In this document: one piece after another, positions 10,661 to 22,558 of the stretch | How positions within the stretch are numbered: the first letter of the stretch is position 1 | Layout: each line of letters opens with the position of its first letter | NCBI RefSeq assembly: GCF_026210795.1 | Contig: NC_089454.1 | Location: forward strand, 558,001 to 622,000 | Direction: 5' to 3' | DNA from: Rhizophagus irregularis | Taxonomy: Eukaryota; Glomeromycota; Glomeromycetes; Glomerales; Glomeraceae | DNA length: 64,000 nt | Made by a program: the position numbers and the translations under genes | Notes under the pieces: generated by a model | What the model was told of the DNA's origin: nothing | Databases searched by the model: none | What the model saw: the letters and a program-made list of their open reading frames with translations, nothing else

Positions 10661-13283
10661 TATTAAAAATTTATTTTTAATTTAAAAAAAATTAAATTTT
10701 AATATAATAAATATAAGATGATTTCTATTTGTATATAAAATGTTCAAATATGAGTTTTTAAAAAAGTAAATTTTTTATATTAGTCATTTAAATTTATTAA
10801 ATAAGATTTTGCAAAATATTTGATTTAATTTATTTTTATAAATTAAATCTAAATCAAATTTAAATCAATCATAAATAATGAAAGAATGAGTGATTCTTTC
10901 TATTTATTTTCATATTCATTTTTTAAAAAATATTTTTTTTATTTTTTTATTTTCTTTAAACTTTTTTTTTTTATATTATGAAACACTTTTTATATCTTTT
11001 TTTTTTTAGATTATTTATTTTTATTTTTTTTCTTCAAGGTTAATTTCTTTTTTTTTACTATAAAGCTGTTTTTTCTTAAGTACAAAATTTTAAGTAAATA
11101 TATAAGCAAAAACAGAAATTTTAGAACAAAATTTCTGAATAGATACTAATATACTATACAAAAGTGTGAAGCCTTCCAGCCTCTTTTCTGATATATGAAA
11201 TTTATGAAATCTTTATTGAACCCCAAATTAATTTACAAGTTTAAAATATATTATAAATCTGATATTGAATTTAAGCTTAAAATTGAACTGGGGGTTTTTT
11301 TCTATTATCCAAATTTCTGATATTAAAATTGACTTAGAATTAAGCCTAAAATACCAAAAATAAAACTATTTTATATAATCTTTTTAATTCAATTTTAATT
11401 CTAAATAGTATAACGAAAAAAGTATGATATATTGTTTACTTTAGAAACGAGTAAAGAGTACCAAAAATTGAAGTATCCAAGTATACTCTTTGTGAGTCTT
11501 TGCAAATATAATAAGCATACTATATTTTCATGTTATTCTACAATTATGATAAATTTCACCTTTTTAAGGTGAGATTTATTGGTTTAGAATAACAAATTTT
11601 TAATTTAAGAATTATTAAGTCAATTTTAATATACCGTTAATTTTACAATATGCAAAAACTATTTTTAAAGTCATTTTCTTTATGCAAATATAAAGACAAT
11701 AAATCTCACTTTTTAGCCAAACATATTTAAGTCTTACTTTGAGTTTCACCTAGTGTTTCGTATGAATCAAATTTTTCTCTAAAATTCGATTCAATTCAAA
11801 CTAAATTTAAATTTGATTAGACTTCCAAAAATAATTATCTCAGGATCTATTGATCCAATTTTAATGATCTTTTTTTAATCGATAACTTTGTTGCTCTGAT
11901 CAAAATAAAAAAAATTATTAAAATCGAACTGCTAGATTAAAAGTTATTCACAAAATATGTTTTTACTCTTCAAGAACAATTAGGGTTATACTATATCACA
12001 AATCAAAACACTACTCTCACCTTTAAAAGTTATAAATTTATAAATCAAAGGATTGTTAAACAAGTTTTAGTATACCAATATTTTTTTGATATACTGAAAT
12101 TCATTCTGAGAGCATTTTTTTTATGCAAACTTAAAACAAAAAAATACATCTTAAAAGTATACATATACTAAGTCTCATCTCTAAGTCTCACTTTAGAAGT
12201 ATATTGATTATATATTAGAGCTTTATTCTGAAGCCTATTAACATGTTGAATCATATAATATCTCTTAATATACAGTTGGTATCAGCCACAAGGTATTCTG
12301 GTTACATTAATACATCTTAGTTCAGAGTAAAACTGGCCCTTCTTAGTCCTATTTTCTCATAATTCAAAAATAAAAAAAGTTATTGAATATTAAAGGTTAT
12401 AATTAAATATTTCTAATTTGGCAAAAGTTTACATGATATATAATAGGTGAGACTTATTGATAATATATCTAGATTAGATAAGAAAAATACTACATATGTT
12501 TACTGTAAATATAAATTTATAAGACCAGTTAAATTTTATCAACATTATAAAAGTAATAAAAATCAATGTAGTTTTTCTTCAGAGAATAATCTCCAAAGGA
12601 AAGTACCCAGACCTTGATCACCAACCTTCACACCAATTTGAGAAAGGGATTGAAGAAAGGACAAATCTCAAGTGACTACCCAAGCTTTTATTTCAGAACC
12701 AGATGTAATCCCAAATATAAGCAAAAATCAAGTGAACTAATAAAATCTATAAACTTACCAATATTTACATTAATATTCATAACCAAATAAATGCAAAGAA
12801 GTAATAAGGTATATTAGTTTTATTGTTCAGCTTCAAACATGTTATTATGATGTTAATTGATCTTTCTGCCCTCTATAGATGTTCCAAAATAAGACGGACA
12901 TATTACTCTTCTTGATATATATCAGCATTTTGAATTTTGATCTTTGCTGAAAAATCGTGATTGCCGGCACATGTCAAATCAGTACAGTAAAAATTGTTGC
13001 TTTGCTGATGCAACATATAGCGCAGTAAATCATGCTTTCAACTGGCTGGAATATTACAAAAATGAAATATGATTGTGAAGGGTGGATTGATGATGCTGGG
13101 ACTCACATGAAATGACCTAGGATCCGCCTACTCCCTCCCTCTTTGATAGCATCATACATTTCTTTTGCTTATCTAGCATTTTCCTTATTAAAAAAAAAAA
13201 CGTTGTTGATCGTCTGACTGATTTGTACTACAACAGATTTCTTATACATATTTTTTCCTTATATTTTTTTTAAAAAATCGAAA
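10661..13283. other. Gene-poor region, scattered repeat words
   Basis: No frame could be assigned. Between 11540 and 12460 the sequence repeatedly contains GGTGAGAYTTATTG or its complement (about 11565, 11700, 12170, 12450), perhaps remnants of one family. The block 12560-13160 is less AT-rich than its surroundings and may hold decayed coding sequence upstream of the nuclease-kinase pseudogene, but no convincing protein could be read from it in any frame. Confidence 0.4.
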
Positions 13284-14978
13284 ATGTCTACGAGTACTGT
13301 TATCCCTCGGTAGAAGACGTTGAAAGATTTAATACGGAACAACTTATCGGTTATTTACGAACAAAGGACTTGAACCTTAACAACAATGACTATAAAAAAA
13401 ATCGTAATGAGAGAGTCGCCGGTTTAGACTTCCTCCAATTAACTAAAAAAATACTTCGTTCTGAACCTTATAGATTTCCTGACGGACCAGCAAGAAGGTC
13501 GAAACGTTAGTCAATTCGTTGAATAACCAAGTAAGTTCTATCATAAAGTAGTTTAACGTTTGTACGCCTCGCGCAAGGCAGTTATTTTATTACTCGCCTC
13601 TATGATTTACCTGTCTGTTATATAAATTATATAATACCATATACTTAATCTTGTGCCTTCTTCGAATATAACCATTTGTCATTCTATAAGGCTTTTAACT
13701 CTCGAAGAAGCGTTATCCCGTCTGCTTCTATTAAGAAATTGATCGATCTATTACGTCAGTCGTCAGTTGATCGCATAACAAAATTACAAAGGTTTTTATT
13801 TATTTATAATTTGGATTATAATGTAGATGAAGGAATTCAACCAAATCTATTCCGAATTCAGGTGATCACGTACCAGATGATGTTTTTCTATGGGATGACT
13901 TCTTAGAGAGTGTGAATCTGTATGAATTCACTGATGAAAAAAGATATCAAAGACCGCAATTTTCTCGTTCTAGGTCGGGCGTTGGTGAAATGAGCGCTCA
14001 AGCAATTTTTGAATTTAATATCTGCGAAGTATTAAATGAGCTTTTACCCGACTATGAATTTTCGAGAAAAAATACAAAAAAGCCTGGTGATCCGGATTTT
14101 ACTTGTTTCTTTGCTCAATCAACACTACTCTTTCCAATTGAAATCAAGCCAGAATACCTTTTAGAAGTTAGGAAACTCCAATTTCCAGAATTTTATAAAA
14201 GAGTGCAGAAGCAAGAGCGGTGATTAAACAGATTTTTAGTTATATGACAGAAAACGAATGTCAATATGGCGTTCTTTCAACATACAATAAGCACTGGTTT
14301 CTGTACCGGCCAAGTAATAACCCAAAAAAGCTCTGGATTTCAGAAACCCTTAAATTAACAAGTGAATCTCCACCGGTTCTCAAGGCGTATGCATACATGG
14401 TTCGGAAATTATGCTGTGATAGTGACGATTCTTATTATTCTCATGTTTTGAAAATTCCGGAGTCAGTTACGAGAAAAGATGATGGATCGGTTTCTAAACA
14501 CACTAGATCTTTAAGGCCTAGGACAAAAAGCTCTTCTGACAATAGCTCAGGCTCATCATCCTCTAGCACTTTGTATAAAGGTCAGAAGAATAACCAGAAT
14601 CTCTCCTTTATTGATTTCAAGTTTAATGGTATTCTTGGTCAGGGACGAAGCAGAAAGACACTCAAATGTGAATTTCGGGGAAATACGATTGCCTTGAAAT
14701 GTACCGATCTATGGAAATCTCCACCATATATCTTGAAAGAAATGCAAAATGAAGTCAAGATCTATCAAATTCTTTCTACAATTCAGGGAGAATACATTCC
14801 AAAACTAATGTGTTATGGCTACTATGGAGGCGGGATGTGCTACGTTATTGGTACAAGTTTTGTTGGTACTGCTTTAACTAATTATAAGCATATTACAGAA
14901 CGACAAAGGGTTATGGGTCTTTATGCACTAAATGCAATTCACAGTAAAGGTGTACTTCACAATTACATACGAACGTAA
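13284..14978 (+). pseudogene. Crinkler-like REase-protein kinase, frameshifted and truncated
   Basis: Pieces in successive frames form one decayed gene. First comes a SAM-like module (VEDVERFNTEQLIGYLR...GLDFLQLTKK...PDGPA, about 13307-13490). A probable intron starts at GTAAGT near 13531. Next is a PD-(D/E)XK-like nuclease domain (PDFTC...FPIEIKPEY, about 14091-14158) with ARAVIKQIF and WFLYRP following. The last is a kinase-like domain (GILGQGRSRKTLK, IALKC, about 14630-14970). The kinase stops at VLHNYIRT: the expected HND catalytic Asp is Tyr, and everything after the catalytic loop is missing. Frameshifts lie near 13306, 13490, 13870 and 14200. REase-kinase combinations are known in Crinkler-type proteins, which in fungi may be self/non-self or secreted effectors; that role is inference. 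It is not functional as read. Confidence 0.7.
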
Positions 14979-15661
14979 CTAGCTTTTCAAAGTATCACCT
15001 ACTTTTTACATAATATTTTAGTTTTTTTTATAGATTATTTACATTTTTAATATTTGTTTTAGTATATTTTTTTCTTTTTTATTTTTTTTATTTGTTACAA
15101 ATATGGAATAGAGCTTATATTTAGTGGTTTAGCTTCAAGAAATTATAGAAGGATGAACCTTCATTACCATTTTTTAATGCATGTTTACAATATCTGATGG
15201 AAGATTTTCTTTTATATGATCAAGAAATTTGGACTATCAGATATAATAGGCCTTTACTATTAAAATTATTTTATCAATTCAAGAAAGTAGATCAAGTCTG
15301 TGCAGTTTTATGGTCTTATTTTATATTGTCATTAATGTATTATGTATCATGATCTTATGTTTTGTATACAGATCACTAATCGAAATCTATTTGAATTTTT
15401 GGATGAGTATATTAAGAAGCATATACAAGTTATCTTTATATTTACACTTTTACTTGTAGGAAAAATACATAATGATTGTAGTATAGTGTAGGGTTTCTCA
15501 AAATTGAATTAAATTAAATATGAAACTAATTTGAATTTGTCAAATCAAATTAAATTCAAATTAAATTTAAATTAAATATCAAATATTTGTCAAATTGACC
15601 AATTAAATTAAATTAAATCAAATCAAATTCAAATCAAATGTCATGTCAATCAATTCTAGTG
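14979..15661. other. AT-rich spacer with AAATT-rich tract
   Basis: No gene seen. 15510-15650 is a low-complexity tract built from AAATTAAAT, CAAATC and TCAAAT words. Similar tracts occur near 11770-11830, 16190-16250 and 38030-38150, so it may be a low-complexity repeat family. Confidence 0.45.
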
Positions 15662-15897
15662 TAACTACCCCAACGGCACCCAGAAAATTCTTCGAACTCG
15701 GCCGGCGTTATGCACTGACACGTGATCTAAGATTTAGGATGTGATGAATAAAACGTGACAAATAGAATTTCATCTACTTGAAAAAATCTGTCCCTCAGAT
15801 AAATATAAACAGTGAAACTCGGACAAGGGTGTAACGATGTGATAAATAAAACCATATCACGTGATAGAAGAATTTTTCTGGGTGCTGTTGGGTTATT
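15662..15897. mobile_element. MITE with ACCCCAACGGCACCC ends
   Basis: The left end ACCCCAACGGCACCCAGAAA is answered by the inverted right end (complement AACCCAACAGCACCCAGAAA), about 30 bp of imperfect inverted repeat, enclosing about 180 bp without a reading frame. The interior is clearly richer in G and C than the surroundings. The target duplication is unclear; TAGTGTAA words flank both sides. Confidence 0.6.
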
Positions 15898-16611
15898 TAT
15901 TTTAGTGTAATAAGTCTCGTGATTAACTAGTAAAAGAAAGTGATACCATTTGGCTAAGAATGTAATATTTCAAATATTTACTTTTTATTAATACAATCTG
16001 ACCATCCGATAGTGCATGTATAAGTATTACTTTAATATAACAGATAGTTTGTTAATTAATAATATTAGGTTTTTAGTTATACTTGTAATTTATTTATCTT
16101 GTATTCTTTAATTTAATAAACTGGCAAATGCAATACAACTACCAAAAAAAAATCAGATCATAAAATTTGTGATTTATAATTTAATTAGATTAAAAAATAT
16201 AATTTAATTAAAATCAAATCAGATCTGAATTAGATTTAAACTGATTTATAAATTATTAAATTTCTTAATAAAAAAAATGATTACTAATATACTGATTTTT
16301 TTAATAAAATTGATTAGATTACTAATATAATAAAATCAATTAGATATTAATTTTTCTTAATAAATTGGTTTACTTTTTTTTGTTACTTGTAGCAATTTAT
16401 TAAGATAAAAATAGAAAGTACAAATAAATATACTATAAGAACTATCATTATCGATTTTAATTTATTAATTACTAAACTACTTATTATCTCATATCAGAAA
16501 CTAGTTATAAAATTGGTTTATTTTTATTAAAAAAAACTAATATATCAATTTTTTAATAAAATCAATTTTTTTATTAAAATTAGTTATTTCATTAAAAAAA
16601 ACTGATATACA
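15898..16611. other. AT-rich repetitive spacer
   Basis: A low-complexity stretch in which TAATAAAATNGATTA and TTATTAAAAAAACTGATAT words recur several times between 16260 and 16610. No gene or defined element. Confidence 0.45.
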
Positions 16612-17562
16612 GTCTCTAATGAAAAGAATGGCAGTGCGAATATCATTTGTTGTTTTGGATATGAAATCAGAATTTTCCTATTTAAATTAAAACTTGTAAT
16701 GCTCAATGGATTTTTAAAATACTATTTTAAAAAGCAATAAAAAAAATGGAAATTTTATCATTGTTTTTATGCTTATTTTACCTTCTAAAAAACAAAGAAG
16801 TTATAAATTTAATAGAAATCAGAGAATAATAATTTGCTACAAATTTTTTTAAAATGCATAAAATCTTACATAATAATAAATTCCAATTTTTTTAAAAAAA
16901 AAACTACTTACTTTTAACTGCCAAATATTATAATTGCATTTTGTTATATTATATTACCATAGAGAAATACTACTGATAATTTTTACATTAAAATTGAATT
17001 TGATATAAAAGTTTGAAATAAAAAGTTTAAACTTCATTTTCTCATCTACTAAAGTTTGTATTGAAATAAAATTACAATTATTAGATTCCTTGCAATAATT
17101 ACAAGATTTAAATAATAGTCTTTTATTATATTATTGAACTTTTATATTGCTTTTGAAAAATGATTATCTTTATGCAACATAAAAATTCATTATACTTACT
17201 ATTATACTTGAACTATCACATTATACAGATATTACACAGAAATTTTAAGACCACCATTCAAACCACATAATCAAGAGGAATTTAATAGTGATAATTTTAT
17301 CTCAATTTAACCTCTGAATGGTGAAAAAGTTAAGAAAATATTAAAATATCATAATAAAAGAGCGCTAGTTAAAAGTGCGAATAGTATACAATACTAAATT
17401 GAAGCATTTATTGACATGGTAGATAAGCATATCAAATATTAGTTAAATAATGAAATATATGTATTTTCTGTTCTTCTTTCAGAAAATAAAAAAAAATCAC
17501 ATTTTACTATAAATTACATTTGTAATATTAAAAAAACTGACTGCCATTCTTTTTACTAGCTA
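16612..17562. mobile_element. Possible 0.95 kb insertion at the edge of a fossil MULE
   Basis: CTAATGAAAAGAATGGCAGT near 16615 is matched by the inverted ACTGCCATTCTTTTTACTAG near 17544, immediately before the fossil MULE coding remains begin. This could be a terminal inverted repeat pair. No target duplication could be read and no protein is encoded, so the call is weak. Confidence 0.3.
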
Positions 17563-17565
17563 GGA

Positions 17566-18740
17566 TTTGTATTTATAATTAAAGATAATTATGAAAGATT
17601 TCAAAATATTGCAAATATATTGATAGAAAATAAGATAATAATTATTTATATTCAGATTTTATGATGTTTAATAAAAGTAACTAATAATATATTAAAATTT
17701 TTTAAATAAATTTAAAATCAGATTTAATTAATGCAGCTACTTATGAATATTTATTTTTATTATATTTAGCAAAATATAATTAAGTATTTTAAAACAAAAT
17801 TAAAAGAAAATTTTCAATTATTTATTAAAGTATTTTATATATGTAGAAATATTCTAAGTATTGAATTATTTGAATAATGATAGTAATATATATAATAATA
17901 ATATTTTTAGAAAGTAAAATTTATATATATATTTAAAATATTATATTTAAATCAAAGTTGTTATTAAGTTAAAATATTTTTATTATTTCAACCCAATAGT
18001 GATATTTAAATTTTAAAATAATAGAATACAGAATTTATTAATAATATAATTAAAAAGATTTTATTATAATAAAGATATTTTTCTTAAAATAATTGATTTA
18101 AAGTAGTTATTAAAGCTGCAAAACTGGAAGTAATGAAATTATTAAAAGACTTTATTTTAAATAATAAAAGAATCATAATGGTGATAATAATATAAAATAA
18201 GTACTAAAATTACTGGAAAAACTAGAGAGTTTTAGCAAATTGGCAAAATGCTAAAATAGCAAAACTTTACTAAAACTATATAAAAATTTTATTAAAAAGT
18301 TGGTAAAACTCTAAAAAAAAATAAAACTTAACAGCATTTATTATAAATACTAAAATTGCTAAAATCTTATTAAAATTATAATAAAATTATAGTAAAATTT
18401 TAGGGAAACTAATTGTAGGACTTTGAAAAAATAACTTTAGAAAGTATTGAATATTACCAAAATAATAATAATATTATTTTTTTATAATAAATATTAATTG
18501 ATCAAATAATAGATTTTTATATTACTAAAGCTTGTAATATTATTATATAAAAAAAGAGTAAAAATTAAAAAATTATATGGAGATAATAGTGAAAAAAAAT
18601 GCAATATATGAAATTACAAAATATGTTAATATACAAAAGACTAATAATAAAAATAGAAGTATAAGAATACAATAAAAATGTTTATTATATAAAAATCCAG
18701 AATATTATTAAAAAAATATTTAAGAGACAGATCATCATTC
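17566..18740 (+). pseudogene. Fossil MULE transposase, AT-mutated
   Basis: A colinear, badly decayed relative of the transposase at 4377-7398. Near 17580 KDNYERFQNIANILIENK matches KDNYGRFQNVANALVEDE of the better copy. After it come NIIKYFKTKL (near 17775), VFYICRNILSIELFE (near 17830), KLLKDFIL (near 18140) and, from about 18490 to 18720, the LIDQ...KNVYYIK tail. Most differences are G to A or C to T, giving many stops. The block 18205-18470 has no counterpart in the better copy and looks like a separate insertion made of CTAAAA/GCTAAAAT words. The N-terminal half is missing or unrecognisable. Confidence 0.7.
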
Positions 18741-19654
18741 AATTGGTAAAAATGATAAACATTCTATAATTAATTTTATGGATTTTGTAATTAATAAAAA
18801 AAAATTTTTTGGAATTTTTTGTTCTTTACTATAAATTTTTTTCCAATAAGTGAAAAAAAACAGTATACAATAACTTTAATGTCTAAAAAAAATATTTCAT
18901 AAACTTGCACTATATGTATACGTATATAGTTTTAGTAAAAGCTTGTATAAGTTTAACAAAGAATGTGAATATTAAAAAGATTCAAATAAAGCTAAATAAA
19001 GATTTAAAAACTAAATAAAAAACCAAATATAGCTTAGTTACAGTGAAAAATATTCAAAAATTTTTCATCCAATATTTGGATTAATAGGAAATTTACTGTC
19101 AGAATCTTGCGTTTCTACATAAAAAAGTCAAAGATGTGAAACTCTAGCGATTTTAAACTTTGCAAGTGACTTAGCTAGGATTGTCACTATTAATTACCAT
19201 CTTTAAAATTTGTGTATCATATCACATGATAATATGACAATCTGGTAAAAAAGAAGTATTAGCCATTTTTAGCAATAATTTGCATAAATCGGCATTATTA
19301 AAATTCTCCGGTTGAGTGGCAATTTGTTCCTTAAATAATAAAAGGATCTATTTACTTATAAGATAAGTTACCAGAAACTATAATTAAGAATTTTTAAAAA
19401 TCCTATTATATATATATAAATTACATTTAAAAAAGGAAATATTACACTAAATTGTTATAATTTTTTTCTTTTTAGATCAATTAACCAATAGGATTACTGG
19501 TAAAATTACTAGTAAATTTGAACTTTTTTCTGAAAACTTCTATTAGGAGTATTAAAATGAAGTTCTGTAATAAAAAAATAATACTAATAAATAGTATATA
19601 TAAATAATATTAAAGTTTAATTAATTATTTGATAATTAATAGAATTTTGCTAAC
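18741..19654. other. AT-rich spacer, no gene
   Basis: No coding signal. Short inverted words occur near 19165-19235 (GATTGTCA...TGACAATC), possibly a very small hairpin element. Nothing else could be supported. Confidence 0.45.
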
Positions 19655-19945
19655 TTTTTCTTTGGGAAATATCACTTAAGTAACATCATCTGTATTAAAA
19701 AATAAAATTTATAACTTTTATAACTGGAAATTTTGATTTTTAAAATGACATCATCAAATTTAATAACTTTAGCAAATTCAAATCTTATCCTAATTCTAAC
19801 ACCTAATCATAATCCTAAATAACTCTAATCCTAATTCCCTAATCCAATCCCTAATTCTAACTCTAACTTTAACTAATCTACATGATTTAATTTTACATAG
19901 GTAATATCACCTGAGTTAAATCATATGGGGAGAAAACTAGTCTTA
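19655..19945 (-). repeat. Dispersed repeat with telomere-like core, copy 2 (inverted)
   Basis: The reverse complement of the repeat at 10056-10345. On the minus strand it reads CCCATATGATTTAA..., CATGTAGATTAGTTA, then a degenerate TTAGGG-like run (about 19780-19875), then TTATTAAATTTGATGATGTC. Its telomere-like core is more degenerate than in copy 1. The two copies lie about 9.6 kb apart in opposite orientation. Confidence 0.65.
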
Positions 19946-20358
19946 TACTTAATAGAAATTTATTAAAGTATATTAAATTACTTTAAATAGAATAATTGTA
20001 TAATATTTTAAAAGTATAGATGCAAGATAATATGCATTATTAAAATCATATATTACTATGAGGAAAGAAAATTCATATAAAGAACTATTATTTTATAATA
20101 AATATTAGGAAGTTTAAAAAAATTTAAAAAAAAACATAAAGTATTTTTTTTTGTAAATTTCTTGTAATTTAATGCATTTTTCTTTACTAATAAAACTTTA
20201 TAAGTTTTTATCTAAAAAAGATAATAAAATTCTATATATTTTTATTTATTTATATGGTATGTTTTATTATATATAAAAAATTTAGTAATTTTACTAGTAA
20301 TTCTATTAATTAATTAGTTTTAAAAAAAAATCAAAATAATTTAATATTTTCTTTTTAT
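19946..20358. other. AT-rich spacer
   Basis: AT-rich sequence with long poly-A/T tracts directly before the tandem duplication that carries the large-transposon insertion site. No feature seen. Confidence 0.5.
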
Positions 20359-20878
20359 ATGTAATTTTTTTTTTTTTTTAAATGATTTATATATGCTTTA
20401 TTGATATATAGTTTATATATCATACAAATAAATTATCATAAACTATATCCACCCAGTGGGATGCAATCATCAAAATATTTTTATATGTAATTTATTTATT
20501 AGTATATTAATACTTTATTAGTTATTAATACTTTATACAAGATTAAATATAAAAAAATTAAAACTAATATTAGTAAGTATTAAACTACTTGTCATTCTAA
20601 AAGGATTCTACATATATACTGTTAGATGGATTTTGGAACTATGAAAGTAAATGATTATTTTCTTAGTATGTAATTTTTTTTTTTTTTTTTTAAATGATTT
20701 ATATATGCTTTATTGATATATAGTTTATATATCATACAAACAAATTATCATAAACTATATCTACCCAGTGGGATGCAATCATCAAAATATTTTTATATGT
20801 AATTTATTTATTAGTATATTAATACTTTATTAGTTATTAATACTTTATACAAGATTAAATATAAAAAAATTAAAACTA
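20359..20878 (+). repeat. 309-bp tandem duplication holding empty and filled target site
   Basis: Unit 1 (20359-20667) and partial unit 2 (20668-20878) both begin ATGTAATTTTTTT and share ACCCAGTGGGATGCAATC and AAATATAAAAAAATTAAAACTA. In unit 1 the sequence runs on as AAAACTAATATTAGTAAG, so TA at 20565-20566 is an unoccupied site. In unit 2 the same AAAACTA is followed directly by the outer end of the large transposon. The right-hand part of unit 1 (ATATTAGTAAG...TTTTCTTA) reappears inverted at 38180-38278, next to the inner end of the right transposon copy. Confidence 0.9.
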
Positions 20879-21059
20879 CTTTGCTGAAACTTGGAGTTTA
20901 CAATCGATATTGATTAGATATTGCAATGATATCATTACGATATCATTACGATATTTTGATAAAAAATAGATTCGACGTCGTTAAGTTAGTCGTAACTATA
21001 TTTATTCGACATAGATTAGTTCGATATCTCTGCGATATCGCAGCGATCATTATGCGATG

Positions 21060-21790
21060 TAAATATTATCACGTAATCACATCGTAGTGATGTCGTATTA
21101 ACATTGAATTAATAATACAAAAATATTTGACATTTATTTGATATCGTAACCATGTCGTATTAACATTGAATTAATATTACAAAATATTTGACATTTTATT
21201 TGATATCGTAACCACATCGTAGTGATATCATATTAACATCGAATTAATATTGCAAAAATATTTTACATCTATTTGATATCGTAACCACATCGTAGTGATG
21301 TCGTATTAACATTGAATTAATATTACAAAATATTTGACATTTTATTTGATATTGTAATCACATCGTATTGATATCATATTAACATCGAATTAATATTCAA
21401 AAATATTTTATCTATTTGATATCGTAACCACATCGTAGTGATGTCGTATTAATATTGAATTAATATTACAAAATATTTGACATTTTATTTGATATCGTAA
21501 CCACATCGTAGCCATATCGTAGTGATATCATATTAACATCGAATTAATATTGCAAAAATATTAAAAATATTTTACATCTATTTGATATCGTAGCCACATC
21601 GTAGTGATGTCGTATTAACATTGAATTAATATTACAATTTTATTTGATATCGTAACTACATCATAATAATATCATATTAATATCGAATTAATATTACAAA
21701 AAATGTTTTACATTTATTTAATATCGTAACTACATCGTAATGATATTATATTAACACCGAATTAACATCACAAAAATATTTTTATTGTAA
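21060..21790. repeat. Outer subterminal satellite array, left copy
   Basis: About ten units of roughly 73 bp, each containing GATATCGTAACCACATCG, TAGTGATRTCRTATTAACAT and CGAATTAATATTRCAAAA. Units alternate between a GTCGTATTAACATTG form and a ATCATATTAACATCG form, suggesting a two-unit higher order. Its mirror image is at 49840-50640. Repetitive subterminal motifs are typical transposase-binding regions in CACTA-type elements; here that role is inferred. Confidence 0.8.
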
Positions 21791-21885
21791 TATATGTTTA
21801 TTATTTATTATACATTAATAATAATAATTTTTTATTAGTGGATTATTATGGGTGAGTGGAGTACGTTTCTTTTCTTCCTTTTTTT

Positions 21886-21985
21886 TTATTCTTTTCTTCT
21901 CTTTTTTATTCTTTTCTTCTCTTTTTTATTCTTTTCTTCTCTTTTTTATTCTTTTCTTCTCTTTTTTATTCTTTTCTTCTCGTAT
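21886..21985. repeat. 20-bp CTTTTCTTCTCTTTTTTATT minisatellite
   Basis: Five tandem copies of a 20-bp pyrimidine unit. The right transposon copy has only about two units at the mirror position (49690-49740), so the array changed length after the two copies separated. The 63-codon frame across it is low complexity and not a gene. Confidence 0.8.
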
Positions 21986-22382
21986 GTGAGTGGATGGATA
22001 CGTCATTTTCAATTTTAAAATATATATATATATATATAAAAAAATAAAAAAAACAATCATGATTAATAAAATGTACTCTTTGTAAAATATATTTAAAATT
22101 TAATACATAACCTTGGGATAATAGTTAGAGCAGGTAATTCCGGGATTTTGTAAAGAATAATAAAAATGATAATATTTTTAAGTTAGTTCTTTCTTTAAAT
22201 TTTTTTGAAAGTGTTTTGTTTCTTAAAATCATAATATTGTAAAAAAAATGCTGGTTGCTACGACTGACGGATAACGACAAATTGTCAGGCTACCCCCGGA
22301 CAAAGTAATTGGAAGGCGGAAAATGCCATAAATATCCAGCCCTATTTTACAACATTTTCTTCCAGGCTAAAGCAAATATTAC

Positions 22383-22558
22383 AAAAGAAATTGCAAATAT
22401 ATTTAACAAGCAATAGATACATGACCGTTGAAAAATATATTCACACTTCATATTGTAATACCACAGTCTAACAAAGAAATTGCAAATATATTTAACAAGC
22501 AATAGATACATGGCCGTTGAAAAATATATTCACATTTATACCACAGTCTAACAAAAAA
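22383..22558. repeat. Tandem duplication of about 88 bp, left copy only
   Basis: Two adjacent copies of a block containing AAATTGCAAATATATTTAAC, AAGCAATAGATACATG and CCGTTGAAAAATATATTCAC. The mirror position in the right copy (about 49205-49310) has it once. This is a local copy-number difference between the arms. Confidence 0.75.

Noticed and set aside
21856-22047. Membrane protein frame rich in FLFFSSLFYSF repeats
   Set aside because: Direct translation of a 20-bp pyrimidine minisatellite whose copy number differs between the two transposon copies.
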